Shown: positions 53,726 to 63,615, numbered from the stretch's first letter. The stretch: DNA of 64,000 bases from DASRJW01 sp964567755 (GCA_964567755.1 CAZMNW010000035.1:28127-92126); one strand, 5' to 3'. Translations and numbers: made by a program. The notes: generated by a model not told the origin, from the sequence alone.

Positions 53726-56641
53726 GTGTTTTCCTGCCATTGTTCCCACTCGACGCGCCCATTGTGGCTCGTTTCGTTCGCGCTGGCGTTGCTCGCAAGC
53801 GCCAATCCAGCTGTCGCCGCCGAACGGCAGCGCGCGGCTCCAGGGCTCGACAATCCGGCGTTGCTTGCCGGCGGCCAGGAGTACCTGTCCGGCGTCATCC
53901 TCCTCAAGCTCGTGCATCCGTTGGAAAACGGCGGGGTCGCCAAGGCGAGCGGAATCGGCGCACTCGACGCGCTCTGTGCTCGTCACGGCGTCGAACGCCT
54001 CGAGCCGCTCGTGCCCGCCGACGGCAGCGCGCGAACCGCAGGTGCCGGCCTGTCGCGCCTGTACCGCGTGCAGTTCTCGAGCGGCGCGGACGCACTGGAG
54101 GTCGCCCGTGCATTCGCGGCCAGCGCGGACGTGGAGTACGCCGAACCGCAGTTCGTTTATCCGCTTGCAGCGCTATCGAACGATCCGCTGTACGCGGTCG
54201 AACAGAGCCCGTACTTCGACAAGATGTCGTTTCCCGCCGCCTACGACGACACACGCGGCAACGAAGGCGGCGTCGTCATCGCCATCGTCGATGGCGGCAG
54301 CGAATGGCAGCACCCCGATCTCGCCGCCAACGTGTGGACCAACCCAGGCGAAACCGCCAATGGACAGGACGACGACGGCAACGGCTACGTCGACGATGTG
54401 CATGGTTGGAACTTCGCCAATGGCAGTAACGACCCCACGGGATTAGTGCAGACACCAAGTGCCGCCGGGCACGGGACACACGTGGCCGGCATCGCCTGCG
54501 CGGTCTCGGACAACGCCAGCGGCGTGGCCGGCGCGTCGTGGAACGCGCGTTTCATGCCGGTGTGCGTCGCCCATCCCACGCTCGACAATGCCATCGCCTT
54601 CGGCTACCAAGGCATCCTCTACGCCGTCGACAATGGCGCCGATGTGGTGAACTGCAGCTGGGGCGGCCAAGGCAACCCGTCTTATTTCGAGCGCGAGGTC
54701 ATCGAGTACGCGCGCGAACACGGCGTCGTCGTCGTCGCTGCGGCCGGCAACAATGGCTCTGCCGCCGATTTCTATCCCGCCATGTACCCGCACGTGCTGG
54801 CGGTTGCGAACGTCAACAACAGCGACCAGAAGATCGCCAGCTCGAACTACGGCACCTGGGTGGATGTCTCGGCCCAAGGCACCAACATCCATAGCACCTA
54901 CCGTGGCGGCAACTATCTGGATTTGAACGGCACGTCCATGGCCAGCCCGCACGTGGCTGCCGCCTGCGCCCTGGTGAAGACGAAATGGCCGAGCTATCGG
55001 GCGGAACAGGTGCGCGAACGCGTGCGTGTCACCGCCACCAACATCGACGCCCTCAACCCGGGCTTCGCTGGGCAGCTGGGCTATGGCCGCATCCACGTGG
55101 CGCAGGCGCTCGCCAAGGTGACGCCAGCCATCCGCATTCAGAGCGTCACCTACGACACGCCCGATGGCGACGCGGTCATCGAGCCGGGTGAAACCATCGC
55201 CGTGCACGTGCGGGTGATCAATTATCTCGATGCCGCCACCAACGCCACGTTCACCCTCGGCGAAACATCTTCCTACGCCAGCGCCACCACCAACAACGAT
55301 GCGGTCGCGAATCTCGGCACGCTGGAAGAAACCGGGCTCGATTTTGCCGTGCGCTTCACCGCCGCGGCCCCGGTCAATCACCTCGTCACGTTCGTGCTCA
55401 ACATCTCGACGGGCAGTCCGGTCTACACCGACGTCGATCGTTTCGAGCTGCGCGTGCTGCCCATCATCACGACTCACGACGCCAACCACGTTCTCACCAC
55501 CGTGACCAGCGTCGGCAAGCTCGGCTTCGGCGAAAAGGCCGGCGGCAACGGCAAGGACGGCGTCGGCTTCTTGTTCGCCGGCTCGCCGAATTTGCTTTTC
55601 GAAGGCGCCCTCATGATCGGAACCGGCATGGCCACGATTTCGGATGGCGCGCGCGGCGCGAACCCGTCGGTCGCCGACGACGACTTCGTCACGGCCGCGA
55701 ACGGCACGCCGGCGCTTTCCGAAACACATCCGGTCTACGATCAATTCGCGGTGGCTGCATTCACCGATGCGGGTGCCACGACAGCGCTCGGCTTGCATGT
55801 GCGCCAGGAGAGCTGGGAGATCTCGGCGCCGCCCTACGACGACTTCGTGGTCCTGCGTTACGCGATTCGCAACCAGAGCGCCGCCACGCTCGATGGCATC
55901 CGCGTCGGCTGGTTCTTCGATTGGGACGTGGACGGCTCGAACTACGAGACCAACCGCACCGGCTTCGACGCGAGCCGCGGCCTCGGCTACGTGTACGACG
56001 ATGGCGCCGGGCCCGAAGTCTTTGTCGGGGTGCGGACGCTCACCGCACCCGGAACGACGTCGTACCGCGGCATCTGGAACGACGAGAGCGACGCCGACAA
56101 TCCTGCCTGGGGCGTCTACGACGGCTTCATCGATGCCGAAAAATGGGAGTGTCTGAGCGCCGGCATCGTCAACCCCTCGGTCGGGCCAGCCGATATCTCA
56201 CAAGCGCTGGCGACGGGTCCCTTTACCATTGCACCCGGTGACTCCATTGTCGTCGCCTTTGCCATTCTCGGCGGCAGCGACCTCGCCGACCTGCAACAGA
56301 ACGCGGATGTGGCACAGTCGGCATGGGACCAGCCGGTCGATAGCGAAATCACGAGCGTGCCGCGGCGGCTGTGGCTCGCGCAGAACGTGCCCAATCCCTT
56401 CAATCCGACGACCGAGATCGTCTTCGATCTGCCGCAGCTTGCAGCAGTCGAGCTCGGTGTGTATTCGGTGAGTGGCAAGCTCGTGCGCACTCTCGCCGGC
56501 GAACGCCTGCAGCCGGGGACGCACCGCGTGACGTGGGATGGCCGCGATCGATCGGGCCGGCGCGCGCCGAGCGGGACCTACTTCTATCGCCTGACGGTGG
56601 ACGGCCGCAGCTTTACTCGCAAGATGCAGATGCTCAAATAG
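53726..56641 (+). CDS. Secreted subtilisin-like (S8) protease with FlgD-type tail, copy 2
   Basis: 971 residues from GTG 53726, the start nearest the signal peptide (LVSFALALLASANPAVAA) and 12 nt after AAGGAG; the frame is open to 53657, so the exact start is uncertain. The prodomain ends DVEYAEPQF. The triad is Asp189 (IVDGGSEW), His249 (HGTHVAGI) and a Ser in GTSMASPHVAA. The same acidic Ca-like loop (GQDDDGNGYVDD), beta domains and FlgD-Ig tail (PNPFNPTT, SGTYFYRLTV) as copy 1 are present, but the fibronectin-like segment is absent. The tandem arrangement suggests local duplication followed by divergence. Confidence 0.9.
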   Translation: MFSCHCSHSTRPLWLVSFALALLASANPAVAAERQRAAPGLDNPALLAGGQEYLSGVILLKLVHPLENGGVAKASGIGALDALCARHGVERLEPLVPADGSARTAGAGLSRLYRVQFSSGADALEVARAFAASADVEYAEPQFVYPLAALSNDPLYAVEQSPYFDKMSFPAAYDDTRGNEGGVVIAIVDGGSEWQHPDLAANVWTNPGETANGQDDDGNGYVDDVHGWNFANGSNDPTGLVQTPSAAGHGTHVAGIACAVSDNASGVAGASWNARFMPVCVAHPTLDNAIAFGYQGILYAVDNGADVVNCSWGGQGNPSYFEREVIEYAREHGVVVVAAAGNNGSAADFYPAMYPHVLAVANVNNSDQKIASSNYGTWVDVSAQGTNIHSTYRGGNYLDLNGTSMASPHVAAACALVKTKWPSYRAEQVRERVRVTATNIDALNPGFAGQLGYGRIHVAQALAKVTPAIRIQSVTYDTPDGDAVIEPGETIAVHVRVINYLDAATNATFTLGETSSYASATTNNDAVANLGTLEETGLDFAVRFTAAAPVNHLVTFVLNISTGSPVYTDVDRFELRVLPIITTHDANHVLTTVTSVGKLGFGEKAGGNGKDGVGFLFAGSPNLLFEGALMIGTGMATISDGARGANPSVADDDFVTAANGTPALSETHPVYDQFAVAAFTDAGATTALGLHVRQESWEISAPPYDDFVVLRYAIRNQSAATLDGIRVGWFFDWDVDGSNYETNRTGFDASRGLGYVYDDGAGPEVFVGVRTLTAPGTTSYRGIWNDESDADNPAWGVYDGFIDAEKWECLSAGIVNPSVGPADISQALATGPFTIAPGDSIVVAFAILGGSDLADLQQNADVAQSAWDQPVDSEITSVPRRLWLAQNVPNPFNPTTEIVFDLPQLAAVELGVYSVSGKLVRTLAGERLQPGTHRVTWDGRDRSGRRAPSGTYFYRLTVDGRSFTRKMQMLK

Positions 56642-56816
56642 CCTTGTCCGATGCCGCGGGCGCGCAGGGTGCTCGGAACTCTCTGCCGCCCGCGTCTCGT
56701 TCCCCAGCACCCAAGGTCCGATTCGGGTAGAATGGCACCGAACCTCGACCCGAGGCCAGTTCAGTGCCCTGGGCGATTTCTGCCCATGTCCTCCCGAACC
56801 CAGTGGTGGTCCGACG

Positions 56817-59270
56817 ATGCAACGGCGAGATTCGCAACGCCGAGCGCAGCGGAGTCGTTCGCGACCGAATCGCGGTGCGGGTGACGCATCGCGCGGCAAG
56901 CGGCCCGGCGGTTCGCGGCCGGCGCCTCGGAGTCCAGCGTCGAGAGATCGTCGGCCGCCTGGCGAAGACCGCCCCTCGACGGCACGTCGAGATCGCCGTC
57001 CGCCTGGCGAGCCGCGGAGCCCAACCGTGCGGCCAGATCGTCGACCGGGGCCTCGCACGACGGACGACCGGGATCGGGGACGCGGCGTGCGCGACTCGGC
57101 GGAGAACCGCGATCGACGGCCGCCACCGACGGACCGCGGTCCGACCACGAGGCGGGAACGGCGGCCAACCCGCGATGACACAGGCCGGCCTGATCGCCGC
57201 AGACCTTTCGTCGCCGGGCGAGAGGGTGCCCGCCCCAGCCGGCCGGCCCGGCCCGATGACCGCGGCCGATCTGCGCGCGGGCATGGACCGGGGCGCGGAG
57301 CGAGCGCTGACGCGGGGAGAGACCGCGGGACGCCGCGCAGTCGTACCGGCCCACCGAAACAGAGCGCATGGCCATCGCCAGGACGCATTTTCGGCGAACG
57401 ACGTCCCGACGATCGGCGCGGGCCGCAACAACGCAGCGCGCGCCCAGCATCCGCGCCCCCGAGTGCGCGCGTCGACAAACGCCCCTGGGCGGGGATGCGC
57501 AACAAGGGATTCCAACCACGCGATCGGTTCGGAAGCGAACGTGGACGGGGTCCGCGGCCACGGCAGGATCGGCGCCAGACGTCACTCTCGAGTGCGCCGG
57601 CGATGGCGCCGAGCCGCGAGACGATGCAACGGCTCTTTGCACGCAGTGGGCTCCGCCTCTCCGACGCGCAGCTGCAGCAGTTCTGGCGCTTCCACGAATT
57701 GCTGCGACAGCGCAAGGACGAAATCGACCTCACTCGCCTGCACAACTTCGAGAGCATGGTGCTCAAGCTCTACGTCGACAGCGCGCTCGTCGCCACGCTC
57801 GTCGACCTGCCGACACCGCTTCTCGATCTCGGCAGTGGCGCGGGGTTTCCCGGCATCCCGCTCAAGATCGTGCGCCCGGACATTCATCTCGTGCTCGCAG
57901 AATCCAAACCAGCGCGCATCGAGTTCTTGCAAGAAGCAGTGCAGCATCTTGGACTGCAGAACGTCGCCATCGTGCCGCACCGTATTGGCCGCAAGTTCGA
58001 TGGGCGCGTGGCGGGTGTCATCACGCGCGCGGTCGAAACCATGCAGGACACGCTGTCGCATGTGGCGCCGTGGTTGCCGCTCGGCGCACGCGTTCTGTTC
58101 ATGAAAGGGCCCGACTGCGAGGACGAGGTCGAAGCGGTGAAGAGTGCGTTCGGCGCCCAGTATCGCATCTCGCTCGACCGGCCCTACTCCATCCCGCAGA
58201 CCTCGCACTTGCGGCGGCTGGTCATCGTCGAACGCATCGCCGCCACGGTCGCGGACCCGGTCGATGACGTCCAGGACATCCCCGACTTGGATGATCTCGT
58301 CGATCTGACCGAAGACGGCGACAGAGTCGATGAGCCTGGCGATTTCGCCGACGATCGGGATGAGAATGAACGGATCGACGTCGAGGTTCGGGCCGACCTG
58401 GCACCCGCTCCACACACTGAGGAACATCGCAGTCAGTCATCCGTGCGCGAGGTGCGCGAAATTCAGAGCGCGACCAACCCCACGTTCAAACAACTGGTGG
58501 CACTGCACACGGGTCGCGGCATCCGGCGCGCCGGTCTGGCTCTCATCGCCGGCGCCAAACCGATTGCCGAAGCCCTGCGCGAGACACCCGGACGGTGCGT
58601 CGCCTGGATCAGCGACGCTCAAGAGTGTCCGTCGAGCACCGTGCCCGGGACCGTGGCTTGGTATCGCATGAGCCGCGAGCTCCTCAGGCGCGTCGACGTC
58701 ATCGGAACAGGACCCCCGCTGCTCCTGATCCGCGTCCCCGAGTTCCCCACTTGGTCCGATGCAGACTGGCCGCACGGCTGCACGCTCTTCGTCCCCTTCC
58801 AGGACCCGGAGAACATGGGTGCCGTCCTGCGCAGCGCCGATGCCTTCGGCGTCAGTCAGGTGGTACTCCTGGCCGAGGCTGCGAACCCCTTCCATCCCAA
58901 GAGCGCCCGAGCTGCCGGTGGCAGCGCTCTCCTTCGCCTGCGTTTCGCCCGGGGACCCGCAATCGCGGCGCTTCAGTGCGAGAAGATCCCACTGCTCACG
59001 CTTTCGGCGGGCGGTCGCGAGATCGGGTCACACGCGTTTCCTGAGACCTTTGGCTTGCTGCCAGGCCTCGAGGGCCCAGGTCTTCCGGAGACCTTGCAGG
59101 GGCGGGAAGCTCTTCGGATCCCCATGATGCCAGGGGTGGACTCGCTCAACGCCGCGACCGCCACAGCCATCGCCTTGTTCCTGTGGCGACAGCAAGTCGG
59201 TGCATCTCCTGCGACATCCCCCGGGTCGAAAACGGACTCACCCGCGGCGAAAAAACGCCTCCAAACTTGA
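56817..59270 (+). CDS. RsmG-SpoU (TrmH-type) rRNA methyltransferase fusion with Arg-rich N-terminal tail
   Basis: 817 residues in one frame. Residues 1-265 are disordered, Arg/Pro/Asp-rich, with repeated DRRPP-type units. About 266-475 is RsmG (16S rRNA G527 N7-methyltransferase): SAM motif LLDLGSGAGFPGIPL (335-349), FLQEA and ITRAVE. About 478-545 is a very acidic linker. About 546-795 is a SpoU/SPOUT methyltransferase: DPENMGAVLRSADAFG (663-678), NPFHPKSARAAGGS (690-703) and a knot end with MPGVDSLNAATA. It should methylate two RNA sites, one by each fold; the SpoU target (2'-O-ribose of rRNA or tRNA) is not known. ATG 56817 has only a weak ribosome site. A start at Met263 would leave a tail-less protein but also lacks a site. 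Confidence 0.82.
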   Translation: MQRRDSQRRAQRSRSRPNRGAGDASRGKRPGGSRPAPRSPASRDRRPPGEDRPSTARRDRRPPGEPRSPTVRPDRRPGPRTTDDRDRGRGVRDSAENRDRRPPPTDRGPTTRRERRPTRDDTGRPDRRRPFVAGREGARPSRPARPDDRGRSARGHGPGRGASADAGRDRGTPRSRTGPPKQSAWPSPGRIFGERRPDDRRGPQQRSARPASAPPSARVDKRPWAGMRNKGFQPRDRFGSERGRGPRPRQDRRQTSLSSAPAMAPSRETMQRLFARSGLRLSDAQLQQFWRFHELLRQRKDEIDLTRLHNFESMVLKLYVDSALVATLVDLPTPLLDLGSGAGFPGIPLKIVRPDIHLVLAESKPARIEFLQEAVQHLGLQNVAIVPHRIGRKFDGRVAGVITRAVETMQDTLSHVAPWLPLGARVLFMKGPDCEDEVEAVKSAFGAQYRISLDRPYSIPQTSHLRRLVIVERIAATVADPVDDVQDIPDLDDLVDLTEDGDRVDEPGDFADDRDENERIDVEVRADLAPAPHTEEHRSQSSVREVREIQSATNPTFKQLVALHTGRGIRRAGLALIAGAKPIAEALRETPGRCVAWISDAQECPSSTVPGTVAWYRMSRELLRRVDVIGTGPPLLLIRVPEFPTWSDADWPHGCTLFVPFQDPENMGAVLRSADAFGVSQVVLLAEAANPFHPKSARAAGGSALLRLRFARGPAIAALQCEKIPLLTLSAGGREIGSHAFPETFGLLPGLEGPGLPETLQGREALRIPMMPGVDSLNAATATAIALFLWRQQVGASPATSPGSKTDSPAAKKRLQT

Positions 59271-59368
59271 CCTGCCGCACTGTGGAGTGCATCCTTCATC
59301 GCAACCGGTGAGCCTCTTGCTTTCCCCACTCTGGGGCTCCCATCGAAGATCCAGTTCGGAAGGTGTCT

Positions 59369-59854
59369 GTGCGTCCATTCATGCATGCCACGATGGGGCT
59401 TTGCCTGATCGTCGTGTCGGCGAGCACAGCAGGGGCGCTGGAGACGGCGCATTTCGAAGGCACTTGGATCGGGGAACGCAACGGCTACGAAATGGTGTGG
59501 CGGTTCGACGCAGACGGCCACATGCGCATGGACGGCCGCCGCGCCCGCTGGGTCACAAGGCAGGATTCCCTCCTGGTCGAGTTCGAGCCACCCGACGATA
59601 GCAGTGCATCCACCGAGAATGCGGTTTACCAATACGTCGGCTCGGACCCGCAGCTCTCACATCGACGGCTGTTTATTTATGGCTTCGACCTCGGCAAGAG
59701 CGGGGTTCTCCTCACCCGCAAGGTCTCCGAGGAGGAGCTGGCCCGCCTGCAGTCCGCCGTCAAGACCGGGTCCGGATCCGCAGGCACCCCTTCGGACCCG
59801 AAAGCTGCGCCCCAGACACGGGACGCACGCAGTCGGCCTTCCTCGCAACGGTAA
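59369..59854 (+). CDS. Small secreted protein, lipocalin-like fold possible
   Basis: 161 residues from GTG 59369, with GGAAGG 5 nt upstream. Signal peptide to about residue 23 (STAGALE). The mature part GTWIGERNGYEMVWRFDADGHMRMDGRR resembles small 'lipocalin-like' beta proteins that begin with a GxW motif. The C-terminal 35 residues are low-complexity Ser/Pro/Arg. I do not assign a function. It lies 98 bp after the methyltransferase fusion. Confidence 0.65.
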   Translation: MRPFMHATMGLCLIVVSASTAGALETAHFEGTWIGERNGYEMVWRFDADGHMRMDGRRARWVTRQDSLLVEFEPPDDSSASTENAVYQYVGSDPQLSHRRLFIYGFDLGKSGVLLTRKVSEEELARLQSAVKTGSGSAGTPSDPKAAPQTRDARSRPSSQR

Positions 59855-60018
59855 GCACCACAACCACTCGCACGATTCCAGCAAGCGGCCAGATTTCGAG
59901 CGGCTCCTTTTCACGCCAGGCGCGGTTGAATCGGCTAGCGGGGGGCCACTTGCGGCCGAACCAGCGGCCAATTGGGCTCCTGTCGATCGGCGCTTCCAGA
60001 CGGTCCGTGTTCTCTTGC

Positions 60019-60038
60019 TACGCCGCCTGCGCGGCGTA
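60019..60038 (+). other. Perfect 8-bp hairpin upstream of the PBP gene
   Basis: TACGCCGC-CTGC-GCGGCGTA, within the 231-bp gap between the small secreted protein and the PBP1b gene, 48 bp before the latter's ATG. No U-run follows on the plus strand, so it may be a leader structure or operator rather than a terminator. Confidence 0.45.
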
Positions 60039-60085
60039 AGCTCCAGCGGGACCGAACAAAGGCGCGTGGCGGGGATGGGAGACGG

Positions 60086-62539
60086 ATGAGTTCCGGCGCA
60101 CCAGGCGGGGAGAAGCAGCCACACGGTCGACGGACCCCGCACCGCGGGCGCCGGCTTTTGCGCCGCATCGGGCTCGGGGTCACGTTTCTGCTCGCCGGGC
60201 TCACGGTGCTCTACGTGATTCGGGCCGGGGCCATGCGCTCGCGCGTGCTGCGCGAGTTCGCGGCGCTGGCGCGCAACGAATACTCCCATGTCATTGCCGA
60301 GCCCATGCGGGTTCGCGTTGGCACCGATACGCGTTCCTTCGGTCTGGTCTCGCGCTTGGAACGCGCCGGGTACGTGCGTGGACGCGGCGCTCTGTCTCCC
60401 GGACAGTTCCGTGTCGAGGGCCAGCGCGTGCTCTTCCGCCGCGCCGCGAACGCGGCGCCGAGCGAAGGCCGCGATGTCCGCATCGACCTCGATGGCGCCG
60501 TCATCTCCCACATCCAAGAGGACGATACGGCCGAGCAGAGCGTGCTCTTGCCTTCGGAGCACCTGACCTCGTTTCGTCGCGAGCTGTACGAACGCCGCAC
60601 ACCGGCGCGCTACGCGCAGATCCCCCCCGGTGTGGTGCTAGCGGTGCTGGCGGCCGAAGATCGCCGCTTCTTCGCCCATCACGGCCTCGATGGCCGCGGC
60701 ATCGGGCGCGCGTTGTGGCGCAACATGCGCGAGCGGCGCATCGCCGAAGGGGGCAGCACGATCACCCAGCAAGCGGTGAAGCTGATCCTGCGCCGGCGCG
60801 GGCGCGCGGTCGGCGCCAAGCTGGACGAAGCGATCCTGGCCGTGATCATCGAACGCCACTTCACCAAGCAGCAGATCTTGCAGGTCTATCTCAACGAGCT
60901 GTACTTCGGCCAAGAGGGTCCGTTCGCCATTCATGGCATCACGGAGGGCGCGCGACATCTGTTCGGCAAGCCATTGCGCTCGTTGTCGAAGCGCGAGCAG
61001 ATCGAGCTCGCGGCGGTCATTCGCGCCCCGAACGCGGTGTCGCCGCGCCACAATCGCGAACGCCTCGAGTCCTACGCCGATGCAGTGACGCGCGCGCTCG
61101 AGCAGGTCGAGCCGTTGCCCCCGGCGACCGCGAGCGACCGTGATGCGGAGGACGACGGCGCCCTCCCCCCCGGCTTCCTGCTCCCGACCACCACCGACGG
61201 CGACGGCATCGACTTCGCCAGCAGCCAGATGGCCTACTACTTCGACGTTCTCGAACGCGAGTGGGCCCAGCTGTGCAAGCGGCAGCGCATCCCCAAACCC
61301 GCGACGCTCGTGGCCAGCGTCGATCCGCTGATGCAGCTGCGCGCGGCGCAAGCGCTCGCGGCCGGGCTGAAAGAAACGCGCGCGACGAAGGGCCGGAAGA
61401 AGAAGGGCGAGACACAGTCTGCTCTCCAGGGCGCCATCGTCGTCCTCGATCCCGAAAGCGGCGCGTTGCGCGCGCTCGTCGGCGGTGACGATTACGCCAA
61501 GTCTCCCTTCAATCGCGCCGTCGACATCAAGCGCCCCGTCGGCAGCACCTTCAAACCTTTCGTGTTCCTGGCGGCGATGGGTGGCCTTGATGCCGAGCCG
61601 CGCATCACGCAATCCAGTTGGCTGCCGGACGAGCCGCGCGAATACCGTGTCGGACGCAGCGTCTGGCGCCCGGCCAACTTCGACGGCGAGTACCGCGGTT
61701 GGATCACAGCGCGCGAGGCCCTGTCGCAATCGATCAATGCGGCGACGGTGGCGCTCGGCATGGAGATCGGGGTCAAGAAGGTCGCGCGCCTGGCGCAGGA
61801 TTTGGGGCTCGCCGAGCGCGTGCCGGCGAATCCGTCCATTTGTCTCGGGGCGCTCGACACGTCGCCCTTGCTTCTCACCCGCGCCTATGCGGCGCTCGCC
61901 AATGGCGGCCATACGGTCACGCCGCATGCGCTCCTCGAGGTTCGCCACGGCGACGAGCGTTTGCGCGTGCACGCCGACGAAAAACAGCAGCGCGTGCTCG
62001 ATCCGCTCGTGGCCTATGTGGTCACCGACATGCTCGTGGACGCGCTCCGCACCGGCACGGGTCGTTCCGCCGCAGTGCATGGCTTCCATCATTTGGCCAC
62101 CGGCAAGACCGGCACGACCGACGACGCACGGGATGCGTGGTTCGCCGGCTACACACCCGAGATCGTCGCCACCGTCTGGGTGGGGCACGACGACAATCGC
62201 GCCACGAATTTGACCGGCGCGCGCGCCGCGCTCCCCATCTGGTCGCGCTTCATGCGCACGTGGCTCGGCGACGGTTGGGATCTCGACTTCGAGCCGCCGC
62301 CGGGAATCACATTCCGCCGCATCGATCCGACCACCGGACAGCTCGCCACCCGGCATTGCGACGAAGAAGAAATCGCCGCCTTCCTCGAGGGCACCGAGCC
62401 ACAAGAAGGCTGCTCTGATCACCGCGGCTGGTGGTCGCGCGACGACGGCGACGAAGCCGACGCCCGCGACGAGCGCTGGCAAGGCTGGAACAAGAAACGC
62501 GGCCTGTTCTCCCGCCTCAAGGATGCGCTCGGCGTCTAG
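60086..62539 (+). CDS. mrcB: Bifunctional penicillin-binding protein 1b-type (glycosyltransferase/transpeptidase)
   Basis: 817 residues. A basic cytoplasmic tail and one membrane helix (about 33-53) precede a UB2H-like domain (about 75-120, FGLVSRLERAGYVRG), which is specific to PBP1b. The glycosyltransferase (about 185-360) has AAEDRRFFAHHGLD with the catalytic Glu and EGGSTITQQ. The transpeptidase has Ser-x-x-Lys in GSTFKPF, SQSIN and KTGTTDD. It polymerises and cross-links peptidoglycan at the inner membrane. ATG 60086 with GGGAG upstream; the open frame to 59972 is not conserved. The C-terminal tail (Asp/Glu/Trp-rich) is variable. Confidence 0.93.
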   Translation: MSSGAPGGEKQPHGRRTPHRGRRLLRRIGLGVTFLLAGLTVLYVIRAGAMRSRVLREFAALARNEYSHVIAEPMRVRVGTDTRSFGLVSRLERAGYVRGRGALSPGQFRVEGQRVLFRRAANAAPSEGRDVRIDLDGAVISHIQEDDTAEQSVLLPSEHLTSFRRELYERRTPARYAQIPPGVVLAVLAAEDRRFFAHHGLDGRGIGRALWRNMRERRIAEGGSTITQQAVKLILRRRGRAVGAKLDEAILAVIIERHFTKQQILQVYLNELYFGQEGPFAIHGITEGARHLFGKPLRSLSKREQIELAAVIRAPNAVSPRHNRERLESYADAVTRALEQVEPLPPATASDRDAEDDGALPPGFLLPTTTDGDGIDFASSQMAYYFDVLEREWAQLCKRQRIPKPATLVASVDPLMQLRAAQALAAGLKETRATKGRKKKGETQSALQGAIVVLDPESGALRALVGGDDYAKSPFNRAVDIKRPVGSTFKPFVFLAAMGGLDAEPRITQSSWLPDEPREYRVGRSVWRPANFDGEYRGWITAREALSQSINAATVALGMEIGVKKVARLAQDLGLAERVPANPSICLGALDTSPLLLTRAYAALANGGHTVTPHALLEVRHGDERLRVHADEKQQRVLDPLVAYVVTDMLVDALRTGTGRSAAVHGFHHLATGKTGTTDDARDAWFAGYTPEIVATVWVGHDDNRATNLTGARAALPIWSRFMRTWLGDGWDLDFEPPPGITFRRIDPTTGQLATRHCDEEEIAAFLEGTEPQEGCSDHRGWWSRDDGDEADARDERWQGWNKKRGLFSRLKDALGV

Positions 62540-62726
62540 CGCGACTCCAGAATCTCGATCGACTCCATGTGTCCGTTGATGGATCTCGTTCGCGACGACG
62601 CTGCTGGCAGCCACACGCGCAAAAGAGTAAACTCACGCCCGAAGTTGATCCGCAGCGCCCACATCATCGCGTGTTCCTACGAGCCTGTTTGCTGCGGGAG
62701 TTCGGTTGTACGTTTGGAGGATGGTC

Positions 62727-63335
62727 ATGAGGCGTACGCTAATGACCGTTGCCACGCTCGCCGTGCTCGCGAGCCCCGCATCGGCCCAGTACATCGGCAT
62801 CTTCACGGATCAAGGCGCCAGCTCCTGCGTCGCCGAGGTGGGAGCAACGCCTTACGTAGATTTGCACGTCGTCGCCGTTCTCGAAGGCAACACCACCATC
62901 ATGACCGGTGCGCAGTTCCAGGTCACTGGCGTGCCAGCGGGGTGGACACCACAGAACGCGTTGTGGGTTCCGGATGCAGGATTGGCAATCAATCTCGGAC
63001 ACCCCCTCTTCGCCACTCCCGTGCACCCGCAGACACCCGGGGTGAACGTGACGTTCAGGAGCTGTCAGTCCTTCCCCGAGGGCGCCACGATCCCGCTCGG
63101 GCGCATCATCCTTCTCGGGGCTCCGACACCGGAGAACGTCACGTTGCGCACTCAGGCCTACGAGCTGGTTCCGCCGGATCCGGACTGCGTGTTCGTCACC
63201 TACTGCGAGCCTTATTACGAGAAAGTCTGCGTCGGCGGCGGCGAGATCGTGCTCAATGGAACCAAATCCACCGGTTGCCAAGTCGCAGTGACAGCGGAAA
63301 CTTGGACGAAGGTAAAGCGCCTGTATCGCGACTGA
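62727..63335 (+). CDS. Small secreted protein sharing a domain with the 26.4-kb secreted protein
   Basis: 202 residues. ATG 62727 has GGAGG 6 nt upstream; signal peptide to about residue 20 (SPASAQ). The mature part parallels the N-terminal domain of the protein at 26370-27680: IGIFTD / IGVYAD at the start, TGAQFQVTG / AGAEFRVEV, a P-[AE]-GW turn, an F-x-[SA]-C-Q segment, and LGRIILLGAP / LGTIVVANLG, followed by a Cys-rich stretch with FVTYCEP. It lacks the FlgD-type tail and ends in a short Trp/Lys/Arg segment. A terminator follows. Function unknown. Confidence 0.72.
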   Translation: MRRTLMTVATLAVLASPASAQYIGIFTDQGASSCVAEVGATPYVDLHVVAVLEGNTTIMTGAQFQVTGVPAGWTPQNALWVPDAGLAINLGHPLFATPVHPQTPGVNVTFRSCQSFPEGATIPLGRIILLGAPTPENVTLRTQAYELVPPDPDCVFVTYCEPYYEKVCVGGGEIVLNGTKSTGCQVAVTAETWTKVKRLYRD

Positions 63336-63360
63336 GAGCGACTTTCGACAGCGCGTAGGC

Positions 63361-63400
63361 AAAGAATCCGCCGCCCCCGATGGAGCGGCGGATTCTTTTT
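63361..63400 (+). terminator. Intrinsic terminator after the 62.7-kb secreted-protein gene
   Basis: A perfect 14-bp stem (63361-63374 with 63385-63398, GC core CCGCCGC/GCGGCGG) with a 10-nt loop runs into a T5 run (63396-63400), 25 bp after the stop codon. The A/T ends of the stem would make it bidirectional in principle. Confidence 0.9.
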
Positions 63401-63426
63401 GGGTCGGTCCGCTCCCCGTCCTACCG

Positions 63427-63615
63427 GTGGGAGCATACTCGTTGCGACTCTCGCGCTGGCGTCACCCTGCAGCGTCGGGTTGGTGTTCGATGCTCGACAT
63501 CGGTTGGAGCACGGGAGGAGAGGTTTGGGGAGGCGTTTCGCGCGGCGTCTACATCGTGCGCCTGTCCGCACCGGATGTCCGGACCGGCCGGAAGTTCGTC
63601 CTGGTGCGGAGGTGA
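63427..63615 (+). pseudogene. Remnant of a secreted protein with FlgD-type tail
   Basis: The last 25 codons before the TGA at 63613 read SRGVYIVRLSAPDVRTGRKF and end in LVRR, the terminal strand of FlgD-Ig-like sorting domains. A neighbouring frame just upstream has VGLVFDARHRL, like the middle of the same domain. No ribosome site or full-length frame exists, so this looks like a frameshifted leftover. Confidence 0.5.

Noticed and set aside
60638..62614. 658-codon minus-strand open frame
   Set aside because: Antisense shadow of the PBP1b gene; translation lacks any fold-like pattern.
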